Shown piece by piece: positions 1 to 6,869 of a stretch of 16,812 nt of DNA (its first letter is position 1; the number at the start of each line of letters is the position of its first letter). Made by a program: the position numbers and the translations under genes. The DNA is from JAGKXB01 sp964498835 (lineage in GTDB: Bacteria; Pseudomonadota; Gammaproteobacteria; Burkholderiales; Burkholderiaceae_D). The stretch is taken from contig CAZCIX010000044.1 of assembly GCA_964498835.1 (NCBI GenBank), forward strand, positions 1 to 16,812, given 5' to 3'. Below the pieces are notes generated by a model. That model searched no databases. It was given only the letters and a program-made list of their open reading frames with translations, and was not told the origin of the DNA.

Positions 1-2
1 TT

Positions 3-560
3 TGCTATCCAAAATGTGGTCCTGATGCCAAGGGAGTGGGTCCTGTGTGTTGGCAAAATTGTCCTAGTGGTACCAAAGCGTGCGGTGCTGGCTGTGCAGC
101 GACTGCTGCAACCTGCGCATCGACTGTGACTGACATGATCATGGGGCCTGCCACCATGGCAATGACTGTTGTGACGCTAGGTATAAGTGAAGTGGCGATC
201 AGCCCTTTTTTGCGGACAATAAAGTTGGCAGTAGTAGCAGACGATACAGCGATGGCGATCGATAGGGCATTACAACTCAGTGCATTGACGACAAATATTG
301 TTGCCAATTTTGACAAAATGGTACCAGGCTATGTTGCAAGTACTCTCAACGCCAACTTTGGCCCTAAGGGAAAAGCATGGGTTGCGCGGGAATACACTCT
401 GGGTCTCATCGCCCTCGCGTACGATGTGACTGGCACTGCTCTATCATTCCTTGGCATGATTGATGGAAGCGGCGTAACTGCCACCATAGCTGCTTTTAAA
501 CAGCCAAGCTGTACCAAAACCCCTCCTTTTCCCTCTATCTCTGTTTTAAACAAAAATTAA
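3..560 (+). CDS. C-terminal part of exported Cys-rich repeat protein (5' end outside window)
   Basis: The reading frame is open from the first bases of the window to the TAA at 558-560, so the real start lies upstream. The first visible residues, CYPKCGPDAKGVGPVCWQN, match the third cysteine-rich module of the complete neighbour at 733-2661. The C-terminal tail (AAFKQPSCTKTPPFP) matches that protein's tail. The roughly 100 residues between are hydrophobic and alanine-rich, and they align only loosely with the neighbour except for a conserved block around STLNANFGPKGKAW. By homology the missing part probably carries a signal peptide and pentapeptide repeats, but that is inference. A GTG at 36 could be read as a start, but it falls inside the cysteine module and is not credible. 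The function is unknown. The protein is probably secreted or surface exposed, because cysteine-rich modules of this kind need an oxidising compartment. Confidence 0.8.
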   Translation, partial: CYPKCGPDAKGVGPVCWQNCPSGTKACGAGCAATAATCASTVTDMIMGPATMAMTVVTLGISEVAISPFLRTIKLAVVADDTAMAIDRALQLSALTTNIVANFDKMVPGYVASTLNANFGPKGKAWVAREYTLGLIALAYDVTGTALSFLGMIDGSGVTATIAAFKQPSCTKTPPFPSISVLNKN

Positions 561-623
561 TGAAGCGAGGTATTACTTTAATGCGCAACTCAAGACATGA
601 CTCCTTGCGTTTCATGACATCAT

Positions 624-652
624 TTGTCACTCGTTAAGTCGTGTTTTATTTT
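624..652 (+). promoter_or_regulatory. candidate sigma-70 promoter for the 733-2661 gene
   Basis: TTGTCA at 624-629 and TATTTT at 647-652 are separated by 17 bp, in an AT-rich gap between the two tandem paralogues. The -35 hexamer matches 5 of 6 consensus positions and the -10 matches 4 of 6. An alternative pair, TTTACA (651-656) with TAATAC (671-676), has a spacer of only 14 bp. Because the gap is 172 bp and no convincing terminator follows the first gene, read-through is also possible. Confidence 0.3.
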
Positions 653-732
653 TACAATTTTTATTATTTGTAATACTCTTTTCGAGTTGGGAAAATGAAA
701 TTTAAAAAATCAATAAAAGTTGAGGTATCAAA

Positions 733-2661
733 ATGATCAGTCAAACTAGATTTAAAAGAATAATAACGTTCTTGCTTGTGTCGTTATATTTTAACAACGT
801 AAATAGCGTACAAGCAGCAACGACAGTTCCATGTTCGATAACGACGATGATATCGGGGAAGATTGCGTGGGCTGGCTCCCAGTGCACTGCGGCTAGCCTT
901 GATGTTCATGGTACAAATTTTTCTGGCGCAACGTTTTTAGAAGTTAATGGGCAGAATGCAAATTTCAGTGGCACCAATTTTACTGGTGCAACGATTATGC
1001 CGATACTTTCTCCAGACAACTCAAACTTTACTGGAGCCAATTTTAGTGGATCAAATTTCACCAGTGCTGCTGTTAGTGTATCAAATTTCACCAATGCCAA
1101 TTTTAATGGTGCGAATTTTACTGGTGGAAAGTTTTCCTTATTGAATTTTAGCGGTGCGAACCTCACGAACGCCAATTTTTCGAATGTGATATTCAATGAT
1201 CCGGCGACGACTACGAATTCGATGACAGGTGGTAGTCAAGCTGGTGGTCGTTCCAAGTTTGTCGGTGCGACGTTGACGTCAGCCAATTTTGGCGGTGCAA
1301 ATGTTTCCCGAGCAGATTTCTCCAAAGCGAATCTCACCGGAGCAAATTTTTATGGTGCGACAGTGACTGGAGTAAGTTTTAACGGTGCTAATCTGACTAA
1401 TGCTATTTTTAACAATGTCAATTTAACGGGGGTTGATTTAACTGGCGCAACACTGACTGGTGCAGATTTTACTGGTGCGAAATGGACCGATGGCGTAACT
1501 ATTTGTACGGCTGGTAATAAAGGTATGTGTCAACCACCGTATTTGAATTCCACTGATTTGGCTGCAGTAATTAAATGGATCGATGACAGTGTTGTTTCTG
1601 TCAAGACGCCATTTTGTTATAAGAGTAGTTGGGGACGTGGTGCTGGGCAGGCGGTGTCTTACTGTCCGCCAGGCAAATCTAAAGAGGGTGGCTTATGCTA
1701 CGACGCATGTCGTTCAGGTTACTCAAGTGATGGTGCGACGATATGCTATCAAAACTGTCCTGGTTCTGGTGGGTGGACTGCCACATTAACTTCATGCACC
1801 AAGCCACCTTATTACGATAGGGGGGCAGGGATATTGCCCGAGATTGACAATTGCGGTAGAGGCAATTGGAAATGTGATCATAAAAGTTGCAAAAGTAATC
1901 GTCAGCTGGAAGATGGCATGTGTTATGAGATTCCCAGGGAAGGATTCAAATGTACGGTAACCGTATGCACACCGCGCTGCCCAGATGGGATGACTGATTT
2001 TGGGGTGGGTTGTACCAAGCATAGTTATAACCGTGGCGTGGGTGGCCCAATGACATGCCAACCAGACCAGGAAATGGATGCTTCGCTTTGCTATAAAAAA
2101 TGTGGTGCTGATGCTACGGGGGTCGGTCCAGTGTGTTGGCAAAATTGTCCTAGTGGCACCAAATTGTGTGGTGTGGGCTGTGCAGCGAGTGCGGCAACCT
2201 GTGCCGATACCGTAAGCAGCATGGTGATTGCACCTTTAACTATGGCGGCCAACATATTTACTGCCGGGACAGCTGGTGCGGCTTTGGGGCCAGCTCTTTC
2301 TACCTTGAAAGCGGGGATCGTAGGGACCGATATGGCTAGAATGACGGCTGAAACGATTGGACGATTGGCTGGTTCAACCAATGAACTCTTGACTCAGCTC
2401 GCAGCCCATTTTGATGAACTGGTAACGCCAACAGTAGTGAGTACCTTACATGCAAATTTTGGCCCAAATGGCTATAAATGGATTGCTCAGCAATATGGAT
2501 TGACTCTGGCTGCGGTTTCTGATGATGTCATCTATAGCTATCTCAGAGCTATCGCAATTGTAGATCCTAGTGGTGTCTCAGGTACGGTAGCAGCCTTTGG
2601 CCAGCCAACTTGCACTAGAACCCCCCCCTTTCCTACGGTAACAATTACTAATCGGAATTAA
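733..2661 (+). CDS. exported pentapeptide-repeat and Cys-rich modular protein, function unknown
   Basis: 642 residues. The ATG at 733 is preceded by TGAGG at 721-725, a good ribosome site at normal spacing. Residues 1-28 form a signal peptide: basic start, hydrophobic core, VQA cleavage site before A29. Residues about 55-250 are pentapeptide repeats of the A-N-F/L-x-G type (units such as GANFTG and KANLTG), which fold as a right-handed square beta-helix in known family members. The run is broken near 155-175 by a Gly/Ser/Thr-rich insert. Residues 258-490 hold 25 of the 28 cysteines, in three tandem modules that each begin W/Y-x-R-G-x-G and contain the elements CY..C, C...CP and C.K. Residues about 491-615 are hydrophobic and alanine-rich. 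The tail AAFGQPTCTRTPPFP is shared with both neighbours. It is the middle member of three tandem paralogues. I do not recognise a named family for the whole; an adhesin, toxin-like factor or envelope matrix protein are all possible. Confidence 0.88.
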   Translation: MISQTRFKRIITFLLVSLYFNNVNSVQAATTVPCSITTMISGKIAWAGSQCTAASLDVHGTNFSGATFLEVNGQNANFSGTNFTGATIMPILSPDNSNFTGANFSGSNFTSAAVSVSNFTNANFNGANFTGGKFSLLNFSGANLTNANFSNVIFNDPATTTNSMTGGSQAGGRSKFVGATLTSANFGGANVSRADFSKANLTGANFYGATVTGVSFNGANLTNAIFNNVNLTGVDLTGATLTGADFTGAKWTDGVTICTAGNKGMCQPPYLNSTDLAAVIKWIDDSVVSVKTPFCYKSSWGRGAGQAVSYCPPGKSKEGGLCYDACRSGYSSDGATICYQNCPGSGGWTATLTSCTKPPYYDRGAGILPEIDNCGRGNWKCDHKSCKSNRQLEDGMCYEIPREGFKCTVTVCTPRCPDGMTDFGVGCTKHSYNRGVGGPMTCQPDQEMDASLCYKKCGADATGVGPVCWQNCPSGTKLCGVGCAASAATCADTVSSMVIAPLTMAANIFTAGTAGAALGPALSTLKAGIVGTDMARMTAETIGRLAGSTNELLTQLAAHFDELVTPTVVSTLHANFGPNGYKWIAQQYGLTLAAVSDDVIYSYLRAIAIVDPSGVSGTVAAFGQPTCTRTPPFPTVTITNRN

Positions 2662-2722
2662 TGTTGCGATAAAAGAAAAAACAGAAATTCTGACAGATCA
2701 TCTGAATCTCCAAATTCATGCT

Positions 2723-2760
2723 AAAGAATTTGCTTGTAATCCAAGCAAATTCTTTTTTTT
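2723..2760 (+). terminator. strong intrinsic terminator after the 733-2661 gene
   Basis: A perfect 14-bp stem, AAAGAATTTGCTTG (2723-2736) with CAAGCAAATTCTTT (2742-2755), closes a 5-nt loop and runs into a T tract ending at 2760. It lies 62 bp after the stop codon. The A run at the start of the stem gives it limited bidirectional potential. Confidence 0.9.
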
Positions 2761-2796
2761 ATGTTTTGTAATATTTTGATGATGTAGATTCATTAG

Positions 2797-2895
2797 GGAA
2801 ACGCTGATTTATTCAGATTTTTTGTCAATCAAAATAAGTAAGGCTTTGATTTTTAATGGCGTGAAATTTCAGAAAATGCATAAATCAGCACTTCC
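2797..2895. mobile_element. 99-bp MITE with IS5-type termini and TTAG target duplication
   Basis: The left end GGAAACGCTGATTTAT (2797-2812) and the right end ATAAATCAGCACTTCC (2880-2895) are inverted repeats matching at 14 of 16 positions. Each is flanked on its outer side by TTAG (2793-2796 and 2896-2899), a 4-bp duplication that fits the YTAR target of IS5-family transposases. The termini GGAARYGCTG also resemble IS5-type ends. The interior is AT-rich and non-coding, too short for a transposase, so movement would need one supplied in trans. It lies between the terminator of the complete paralogue and the decayed third copy. Confidence 0.78.
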
Positions 2896-2957
2896 TTAGT
2901 GAAAAATAATCAAAATTAACAAAATAAAGATGTCAAAACAATAACTTAATTCAACTT

Positions 2958-2979
2958 CAAGAAAATAATAATTTTCTTG
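2958..2979. repeat. AT-rich perfect dyad
   Basis: CAAGAAAAT (2958-2966) and ATTTTCTTG (2971-2979) form a perfect 9-bp inverted repeat around AATA. It sits just before the homology of the decayed paralogue begins. There is no T tract after it. Its role is unknown; it could be an old terminator arm or a binding site. Confidence 0.4.
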
Positions 2980-2983
2980 CTTA

Positions 2984-3373
2984 GAGGATTTTTCCGAATG
3001 TCGTCTTTAATGGTCAAGCAAGCACCAAGAATATTCTCACCAGCACTACTCAACCTGGTGCATGATCGATTTTTGCCAGAGCAACTTTAATCTCTGCCAA
3101 TTTTTGTAAAACAAATGTTTCCAGGATAAATTTTCCTAAAGAAAACTTAACCGGAGAATTTTATTAGTGCGAAAAGGACTGATGGCACTATTTGTACCCC
3201 ATTTAATCTAGGGATATGTCAGCCACCTTTTTTTAATCCCACAGACTTGGAGAAAGTTATCAAATGGGTCAATGACAGTGTTGCTTTTAGATGCCAGAGT
3301 AGCTGCTTTCAAACAAACAATCTGTAGCAGAACATCACCATTCCCATCGAGATTTGTTTTGAATAGAAGTTGT
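2984..3373 (+). pseudogene. decayed third paralogue of the pentapeptide/Cys-rich protein
   Basis: Translation across frames recovers pieces of the 733-2661 protein in the correct order. Near 2988-3010 the text reads FSNVVFNGQA, matching FSNVIFNDPA, after one inserted base. Near 3077-3155 it reads ATLISANFCKTNVSRINF, matching ATLTSANFGGANVSRADF. Near 3140-3170 NLTG..NF is broken by a 2-bp loss. From 3181 DGTICTPFNLGICQPPFF matches the start of the cysteine zone, followed by DLEKVIKWVNDSVAF. At about 3285-3290 the frame jumps directly to the C-terminal tail ARVAAFKQTICSRTSPFP (ending about 3373). This removes the equivalent of about 330 residues, including all three cysteine modules and the hydrophobic region. 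The signal peptide and start are also missing. The tail is closer to that of the partial gene at 3-560 than to the middle copy. No protein can be made from it. Confidence 0.85.
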
Positions 3374-3423
3374 TACCATCTCAAATTAAAGTTATTACTA
3401 CTGCATACTCTCTCATTTGCCCA

Positions 3424-3900
3424 TCACTTCTTAGCACTACTTTGCGCAGCAAACGTCACTTTGGCAAAGCCTGCACTACGCGCAGCCTCAAGAACGTTGA
3501 TGACTTTTTGATGCACAGCAAGCGCATCGGCATTAATGATGATAAGAGGATCTTTTTTGACGCTACCTGATTTTGATTTTTCCACACTTTCTTTAGTAGA
3601 TTCAGCAGGCTCTTTATTGGCAGCAAGCGTTAACTCCTTAGCCAAACCAGCAGCATCCGATGCAGCAACGCGTGTACCGTTAATCGCATAATGACCTTTG
3701 GAATCGACTGTCACATTGATTTCATTGGGTTGCTCAAACGCTTGCTGCGCATCGGCCGTCGGCAATGTGACCGGCAGTTCGCTGAATTTGCTATACGTAG
3801 TAGTGATCATCAAAAAAATCAAAATCACTAGCAAGACGTCGATGAAAGGAATCAAATTGATTTCCGGTTCTTCACGTCCTTTACCTTTTTGAAAATTCAT
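3424..3900 (-). CDS. exbD: ExbD/TolR-family proton-motive-force transducer
   Basis: 158 residues. It is the periplasmic subunit of an inner-membrane energy transducer that works with ExbB and TonB or a TonB-like partner to power outer-membrane transport. A short basic cytoplasmic start (MNFQKGKGREEPEINLIPF) leads into one membrane helix at about residues 16-34. That helix carries Asp21, the equivalent of the essential protonatable aspartate of ExbD. A periplasmic domain follows. A charged Lys/Glu/Ser-rich insert near residues 95-118 is longer than in E. coli ExbD (141 residues). It starts 14 bp after the exbB stop, so the two form an operon. AGGTT lies upstream of the start. No terminator is visible after the stop; the gene runs convergently into the decayed paralogue. 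ExbD and TolR cannot be fully separated by eye. The pairing and the absence of other tol genes favour exbD. Confidence 0.9.
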   Translation of the reverse strand: MNFQKGKGREEPEINLIPFIDVLLVILIFLMITTTYSKFSELPVTLPTADAQQAFEQPNEINVTVDSKGHYAINGTRVAASDAAGLAKELTLAANKEPAESTKESVEKSKSGSVKKDPLIIINADALAVHQKVINVLEAARSAGFAKVTFAAQSSAKK

Positions 3901-3914
3901 GATGCAACCTAACC

Positions 3915-4523
3915 TTACAATTTGCGTGCGCCGTGCACGACGTCAACGAACTTAACTGCTTGTTGTTCCATATCAATAACAAAACTATCAACCAAGGCAC
4001 GGAAATGGCGATAGAAAAACAGCGCTGGCATCGCAATCACCAAGCCAAAACCAGTGTTATAAAGTGCCACCGAGATACCATGCGCCAACTGAGTTGGGTT
4101 AGCACCAGCGGCATTTTGTGCCCCAAAAATTTCAATCATCCCAACCACGGTACCAAATAATCCCATCAAAGGTGCAAGCGAGGCAATGGTGCCAATGGTG
4201 GTGAGAAAGCGCTCCAACTCATGGGCGACGGCGCGCCCCTCCTCCTCAATCGATTCTTTCATGACTTCTCGTGGCGCTTGAGCATTGCGCAAGCCCGCTG
4301 CTAGTACACGGCCCAAAAGAGAATTTTTTTCTAATTTTTCGATTATTTCTGTAGTAACTTTGCCATTGCGATAAACCAAAACGACTTCCGCTAATAATTT
4401 ACGCGGCACAATCTTGCCTCTACGCAAATATAAAGTACGTTCAATAATGAGAGCCATGACAACGACAGAAGTAATCAGCAATAAACCAATTGGCCAGCCA
4501 GCGGCTTGTAAAATAGCAAACAA
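3915..4523 (-). CDS. exbB: ExbB/TolQ-family proton channel (MotA/TolQ/ExbB domain)
   Basis: 202 residues. It is the pentameric membrane subunit that forms a proton channel with ExbD. Three membrane helices can be seen: residues about 9-28 (GWPIGLLLITSVVVMALII), about 110-135 (the ASLAPLMGLFGTVVGMIEIF motif typical of the family), and about 150-172 (GISVALYNTGFGLVIAMPALFF). The start codon is TTG at 4523. It is supported by AAGGAG a few bases upstream and by the MFAILQAAGW opening expected for betaproteobacterial members. The gene is divergent from xseA across a 173-bp gap and is followed closely by exbD. Confidence 0.92.
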   Translation of the reverse strand: MFAILQAAGWPIGLLLITSVVVMALIIERTLYLRRGKIVPRKLLAEVVLVYRNGKVTTEIIEKLEKNSLLGRVLAAGLRNAQAPREVMKESIEEEGRAVAHELERFLTTIGTIASLAPLMGLFGTVVGMIEIFGAQNAAGANPTQLAHGISVALYNTGFGLVIAMPALFFYRHFRALVDSFVIDMEQQAVKFVDVVHGARKL

Positions 4524-4580
4524 AAGAAGCTCCTTATATCAACTAAACAACTAGATTTCGACAAATCAACAAGATGCGGC

Positions 4581-4609
4581 AATTTAACGTGTTGCGCCAG
4601 AGTCAGCAA
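4581..4609 (-). promoter_or_regulatory. candidate promoter for exbB-exbD
   Basis: On the minus strand TTGCTG (4604-4609) and TAAATT (4581-4586) are separated by 17 bp, about 60 bp upstream of the exbB start. The match to the consensus is only moderate, so this is a weak call. Confidence 0.25.
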
Positions 4610-4696
4610 GTGAAATACCATTAAATGCTGATTAAAACCAATCACCCTCCGCCTACAAAGCCAGCTCCACCGTAGGAGAATACAAAACCACGATCT

Positions 4697-6046
4697 ATGA
4701 ATACCAATAAATCAACCACCAGCCCCACCATTTTGACCGTTTCCGCTTTGAATCAAACGGCCGGACGTCTGTTGGAACAAGGATTTGGATTAACGTGGAT
4801 TGCGGGTGAAATCTCCAACCTCACTCGTGCAGCGTCGGGACATTATTACTTCACGCTCAAAGATGATGCAGCGCAAGTGCGTGCTGTGATGTTTCGTGGT
4901 CGAGCGCAATATGCGGATTTTTCTCCTAGAGACGGCGATAAAGTGGAAGTGCGTGCCACGGTAACTTTGTATGCGCCAAGGGGAGATTATCAACTTAATG
5001 TGGAATCAATCCGACGTGCGGGCGTAGGTAATTTATACGAAGCTTTTTTGCAGCTGAAAAATAAGTTAAACGCAGAAGGTTTATTCGATGCCAGCCGTAA
5101 ACGAACACTGCCCATTTTCCCGCGCACTCTCGGCATCGTCACCAGCCCGCAAGCAGCAGCTTTGCGCGATGTATTAACTACACTAAAGCGCCGAGCACCA
5201 CATATTCAACTCATTCTTTATCCCACGCCAGTGCAAGGACATGGCGCCGCTGAAAAAATTGCGCAAGCCATCCAGACTGCTTCTTCCCGTGCAGAATGCC
5301 AGGTGTTATTGGTTTGTCGTGGTGGGGGCAGTATTGAAGATTTGTGGGCATTTAATGAAGAAATCGTCGCACGCGCCATCACTACATGCCGGATACCCGT
5401 CATTTCCGGTGTCGGGCATGAAACGGATATCACCATCGCTGACTTTAGCGCCGATGTACGGGCACCAACACCTACCGCAGCAACCGAAATGGCGGCGACA
5501 ACGCGTGCTGATTGGTTAGCTATGCTAGCCACGCATGCTGACGATTTAACACGCGCCATGCACAAACAATGCACCAATGCGGCGCAAAGGCTGGATTGGT
5601 TATCTGCTAAATTAATCAGCCCGTCGGCTTACATCCATCGTGAACGCATGAAGTTACACGCCTTGTCTACCAACATGACACATGCGACACGCTTGCCACT
5701 GATTAAGAAGCGTTTCGCGCTCACGCATTTGGGCAATCGCCTCACTTCACCCTTATTGAATACTAAACAGCAGCGTAATCATTTAACAGAAAATAAACGT
5801 CGCATAGCGACTTGCATGAACAATCAGCTTGCGCAACATCGCCTGACTTTATCGGCGCTCAACGCGCAATTGGAATTGCTCAACCCACAGCGTACTTTGG
5901 AGCGAGGCTATTCCATCGTGACGGATACCAAAGGAAAATTAGTCCGCTCCCCCCAACAAATCCACCCGCGCACAACCATCGTCATGCGTTCTGCTGAAGG
6001 AACGGCGGAGCTGCATATTGCACAGGTTCAAGCAATGCTGGAGTAA
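4697..6046 (+). CDS. xseA: exodeoxyribonuclease VII large subunit
   Basis: 449 residues, the usual length. With XseB it forms the bidirectional single-strand-specific exonuclease VII of the cytoplasm, active in mismatch repair and processing of damaged DNA. The N-terminal OB-fold (about residues 14-110) contains the family motifs GEISNL and GHYYFTLKD. The catalytic part carries GIVTSPQAAALRDV (about 146), CRGGGSIEDLWAFN (about 206), SGVGHETDITIADF (about 237) and RAPTPTAA (about 255). A long coiled helical region follows, then the C-terminal LERGYSIV motif (about 402). The nearest good ribosome site, TAGGAGAA, lies 16 nt before the ATG, which is unusually far, but no better in-frame start is present. 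sodB follows, as in many Burkholderiales. xseB is not in this window. Confidence 0.95.
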   Translation: MNTNKSTTSPTILTVSALNQTAGRLLEQGFGLTWIAGEISNLTRAASGHYYFTLKDDAAQVRAVMFRGRAQYADFSPRDGDKVEVRATVTLYAPRGDYQLNVESIRRAGVGNLYEAFLQLKNKLNAEGLFDASRKRTLPIFPRTLGIVTSPQAAALRDVLTTLKRRAPHIQLILYPTPVQGHGAAEKIAQAIQTASSRAECQVLLVCRGGGSIEDLWAFNEEIVARAITTCRIPVISGVGHETDITIADFSADVRAPTPTAATEMAATTRADWLAMLATHADDLTRAMHKQCTNAAQRLDWLSAKLISPSAYIHRERMKLHALSTNMTHATRLPLIKKRFALTHLGNRLTSPLLNTKQQRNHLTENKRRIATCMNNQLAQHRLTLSALNAQLELLNPQRTLERGYSIVTDTKGKLVRSPQQIHPRTTIVMRSAEGTAELHIAQVQAMLE

Positions 6047-6108
6047 AAAATATTACAATCTCGCCTTAGTTTGGAACGCACCTCCAAATTCTCATGCCAG
6101 ATTTTTAT

Positions 6109-6158
6109 CAAAATCAGCCAATTTCAATCAAATTTGGCCAAATTCGACCAAATTTAAT
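6109..6158 (+). repeat. five tandem 10-bp repeats upstream of sodB
   Basis: The units CAAAATCAGC, CAATTTCAAT, CAAATTTGGC, CAAATTCGAC and CAAATTTAAT follow one another without gaps and end just before the sodB ribosome site. Each begins with a CAA-A/T-TT core. The 10-bp period places the A/T tract on nearly the same helical face each time, as in intrinsically curved DNA or a cooperative binding array. No Fur-box-like sequence is visible here. A regulatory role is inference. Confidence 0.6.
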
Positions 6159-6173
6159 CTAAAAGGAAACATC

Positions 6174-6752
6174 ATGACCCATACCTTGCCAGCCTTATCT
6201 TATGCATTGGATGCTTTGCAACCTTACATTTCCAAAGAAACATTGGAATTTCATTACGGCAAACATCATCAAACCTATGTGACGAATCTGAATAATCTGA
6301 TTAAAGATACAGAGTATGAAAATGCCTCATTGGAAGACATCATCAAAAAATCTTCAGGCGGTATCTTCAACAATGCAGCACAAGTATGGAACCACACCTT
6401 CTACTGGAATTGCATGAAACCCAACGGCGGTGGCGCACCTACCGGTGCGTTGGCTGATGCCATCAATGCCAAATGGGGATCGTTCGACAAGTTCAAGGAA
6501 GAATTTGGCAAATCCTGCGCCACCAATTTTGGTTCTGGCTGGACTTGGTTGGTGAAAAAAGCCGATGGTTCCGTTGATTTGTCGAACACATCCAATGCAG
6601 GTTGCCCATTAACCGGCACAGACAAACCCTTGTTGACTTGCGACGTGTGGGAACACGCTTATTACATCGACTACCGCAACGCACGTCCTAAATATGTGGA
6701 AATGTTTTGGAACGTAGTTGATTGGGATTTTGTTGCTAAGAATTTTGCTTAA
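6174..6752 (+). CDS. sodB: iron superoxide dismutase
   Basis: 192 residues. It is a cytoplasmic enzyme that converts superoxide to hydrogen peroxide and oxygen. The metal ligands expected for the Fe/Mn family are at His27 (EFHYGKHH), His74 (VWNHTFYW), Asp157 and His161 (DVWEHAYYIDY). Gln70 in NNAAQVWNH is the active-site glutamine position typical of the iron-dependent form, so iron is the favoured metal. The ATG at 6174 has AAAAGGAAAC directly upstream. An open frame extends further upstream to 6018, but it overlaps xseA and has no family similarity. The gene follows xseA on the same strand. Confidence 0.97.
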   Translation: MTHTLPALSYALDALQPYISKETLEFHYGKHHQTYVTNLNNLIKDTEYENASLEDIIKKSSGGIFNNAAQVWNHTFYWNCMKPNGGGAPTGALADAINAKWGSFDKFKEEFGKSCATNFGSGWTWLVKKADGSVDLSNTSNAGCPLTGTDKPLLTCDVWEHAYYIDYRNARPKYVEMFWNVVDWDFVAKNFA

Positions 6753-6783
6753 TCGCTTAAGGTCATAACGTCATCACTTCACA

Positions 6784-6830
6784 AGCTGGGTTAATGCTTT
6801 ACCAACCCAGCTAACTCAACTAACCCAGCT
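6784..6830 (+). promoter_or_regulatory. hairpin with two competing 3' arms between sodB and the carbonic anhydrase gene
   Basis: AGCTGGGTT at 6784-6792 can pair perfectly with AACCCAGCT at 6804-6812 or with an identical second copy at 6822-6830. The second copy is part of a direct repeat (ACCCAGCTARCTCA). There is no T tract, so it is not a standard intrinsic terminator. It could be an mRNA-stability stem after sodB or part of the leader of the next gene. Confidence 0.45.
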
Positions 6831-6869
6831 AGCTCAGCTGATTTCAACCCAACTCAAGTAGAGGCACCA

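Noticed and set aside
906..1196. Open minus-strand frame with regular Lys-Phe-Ala/Pro-Leu repeats
   Set aside because: It is the antisense image of the pentapeptide-repeat codons of the 733-2661 gene and has no start context of its own.
1080..1480. Regular repeated text that could suggest a CRISPR or tandem-repeat array
   Set aside because: The repeat period is about 15 bp, the units vary, and they translate to pentapeptide repeats; it is coding structure.
6018..6173. Long N-terminal extension of superoxide dismutase
   Set aside because: It overlaps the end of xseA, covers the 10-bp repeats, and the ATG at 6174 has a good ribosome site and the standard N-terminus.
6046..6173. Fur box or RyhB-like site before sodB
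   Set aside because: I looked for a GATAATGATAATCATTATC-like palindrome and found none; the region is explained by 10-bp direct repeats.
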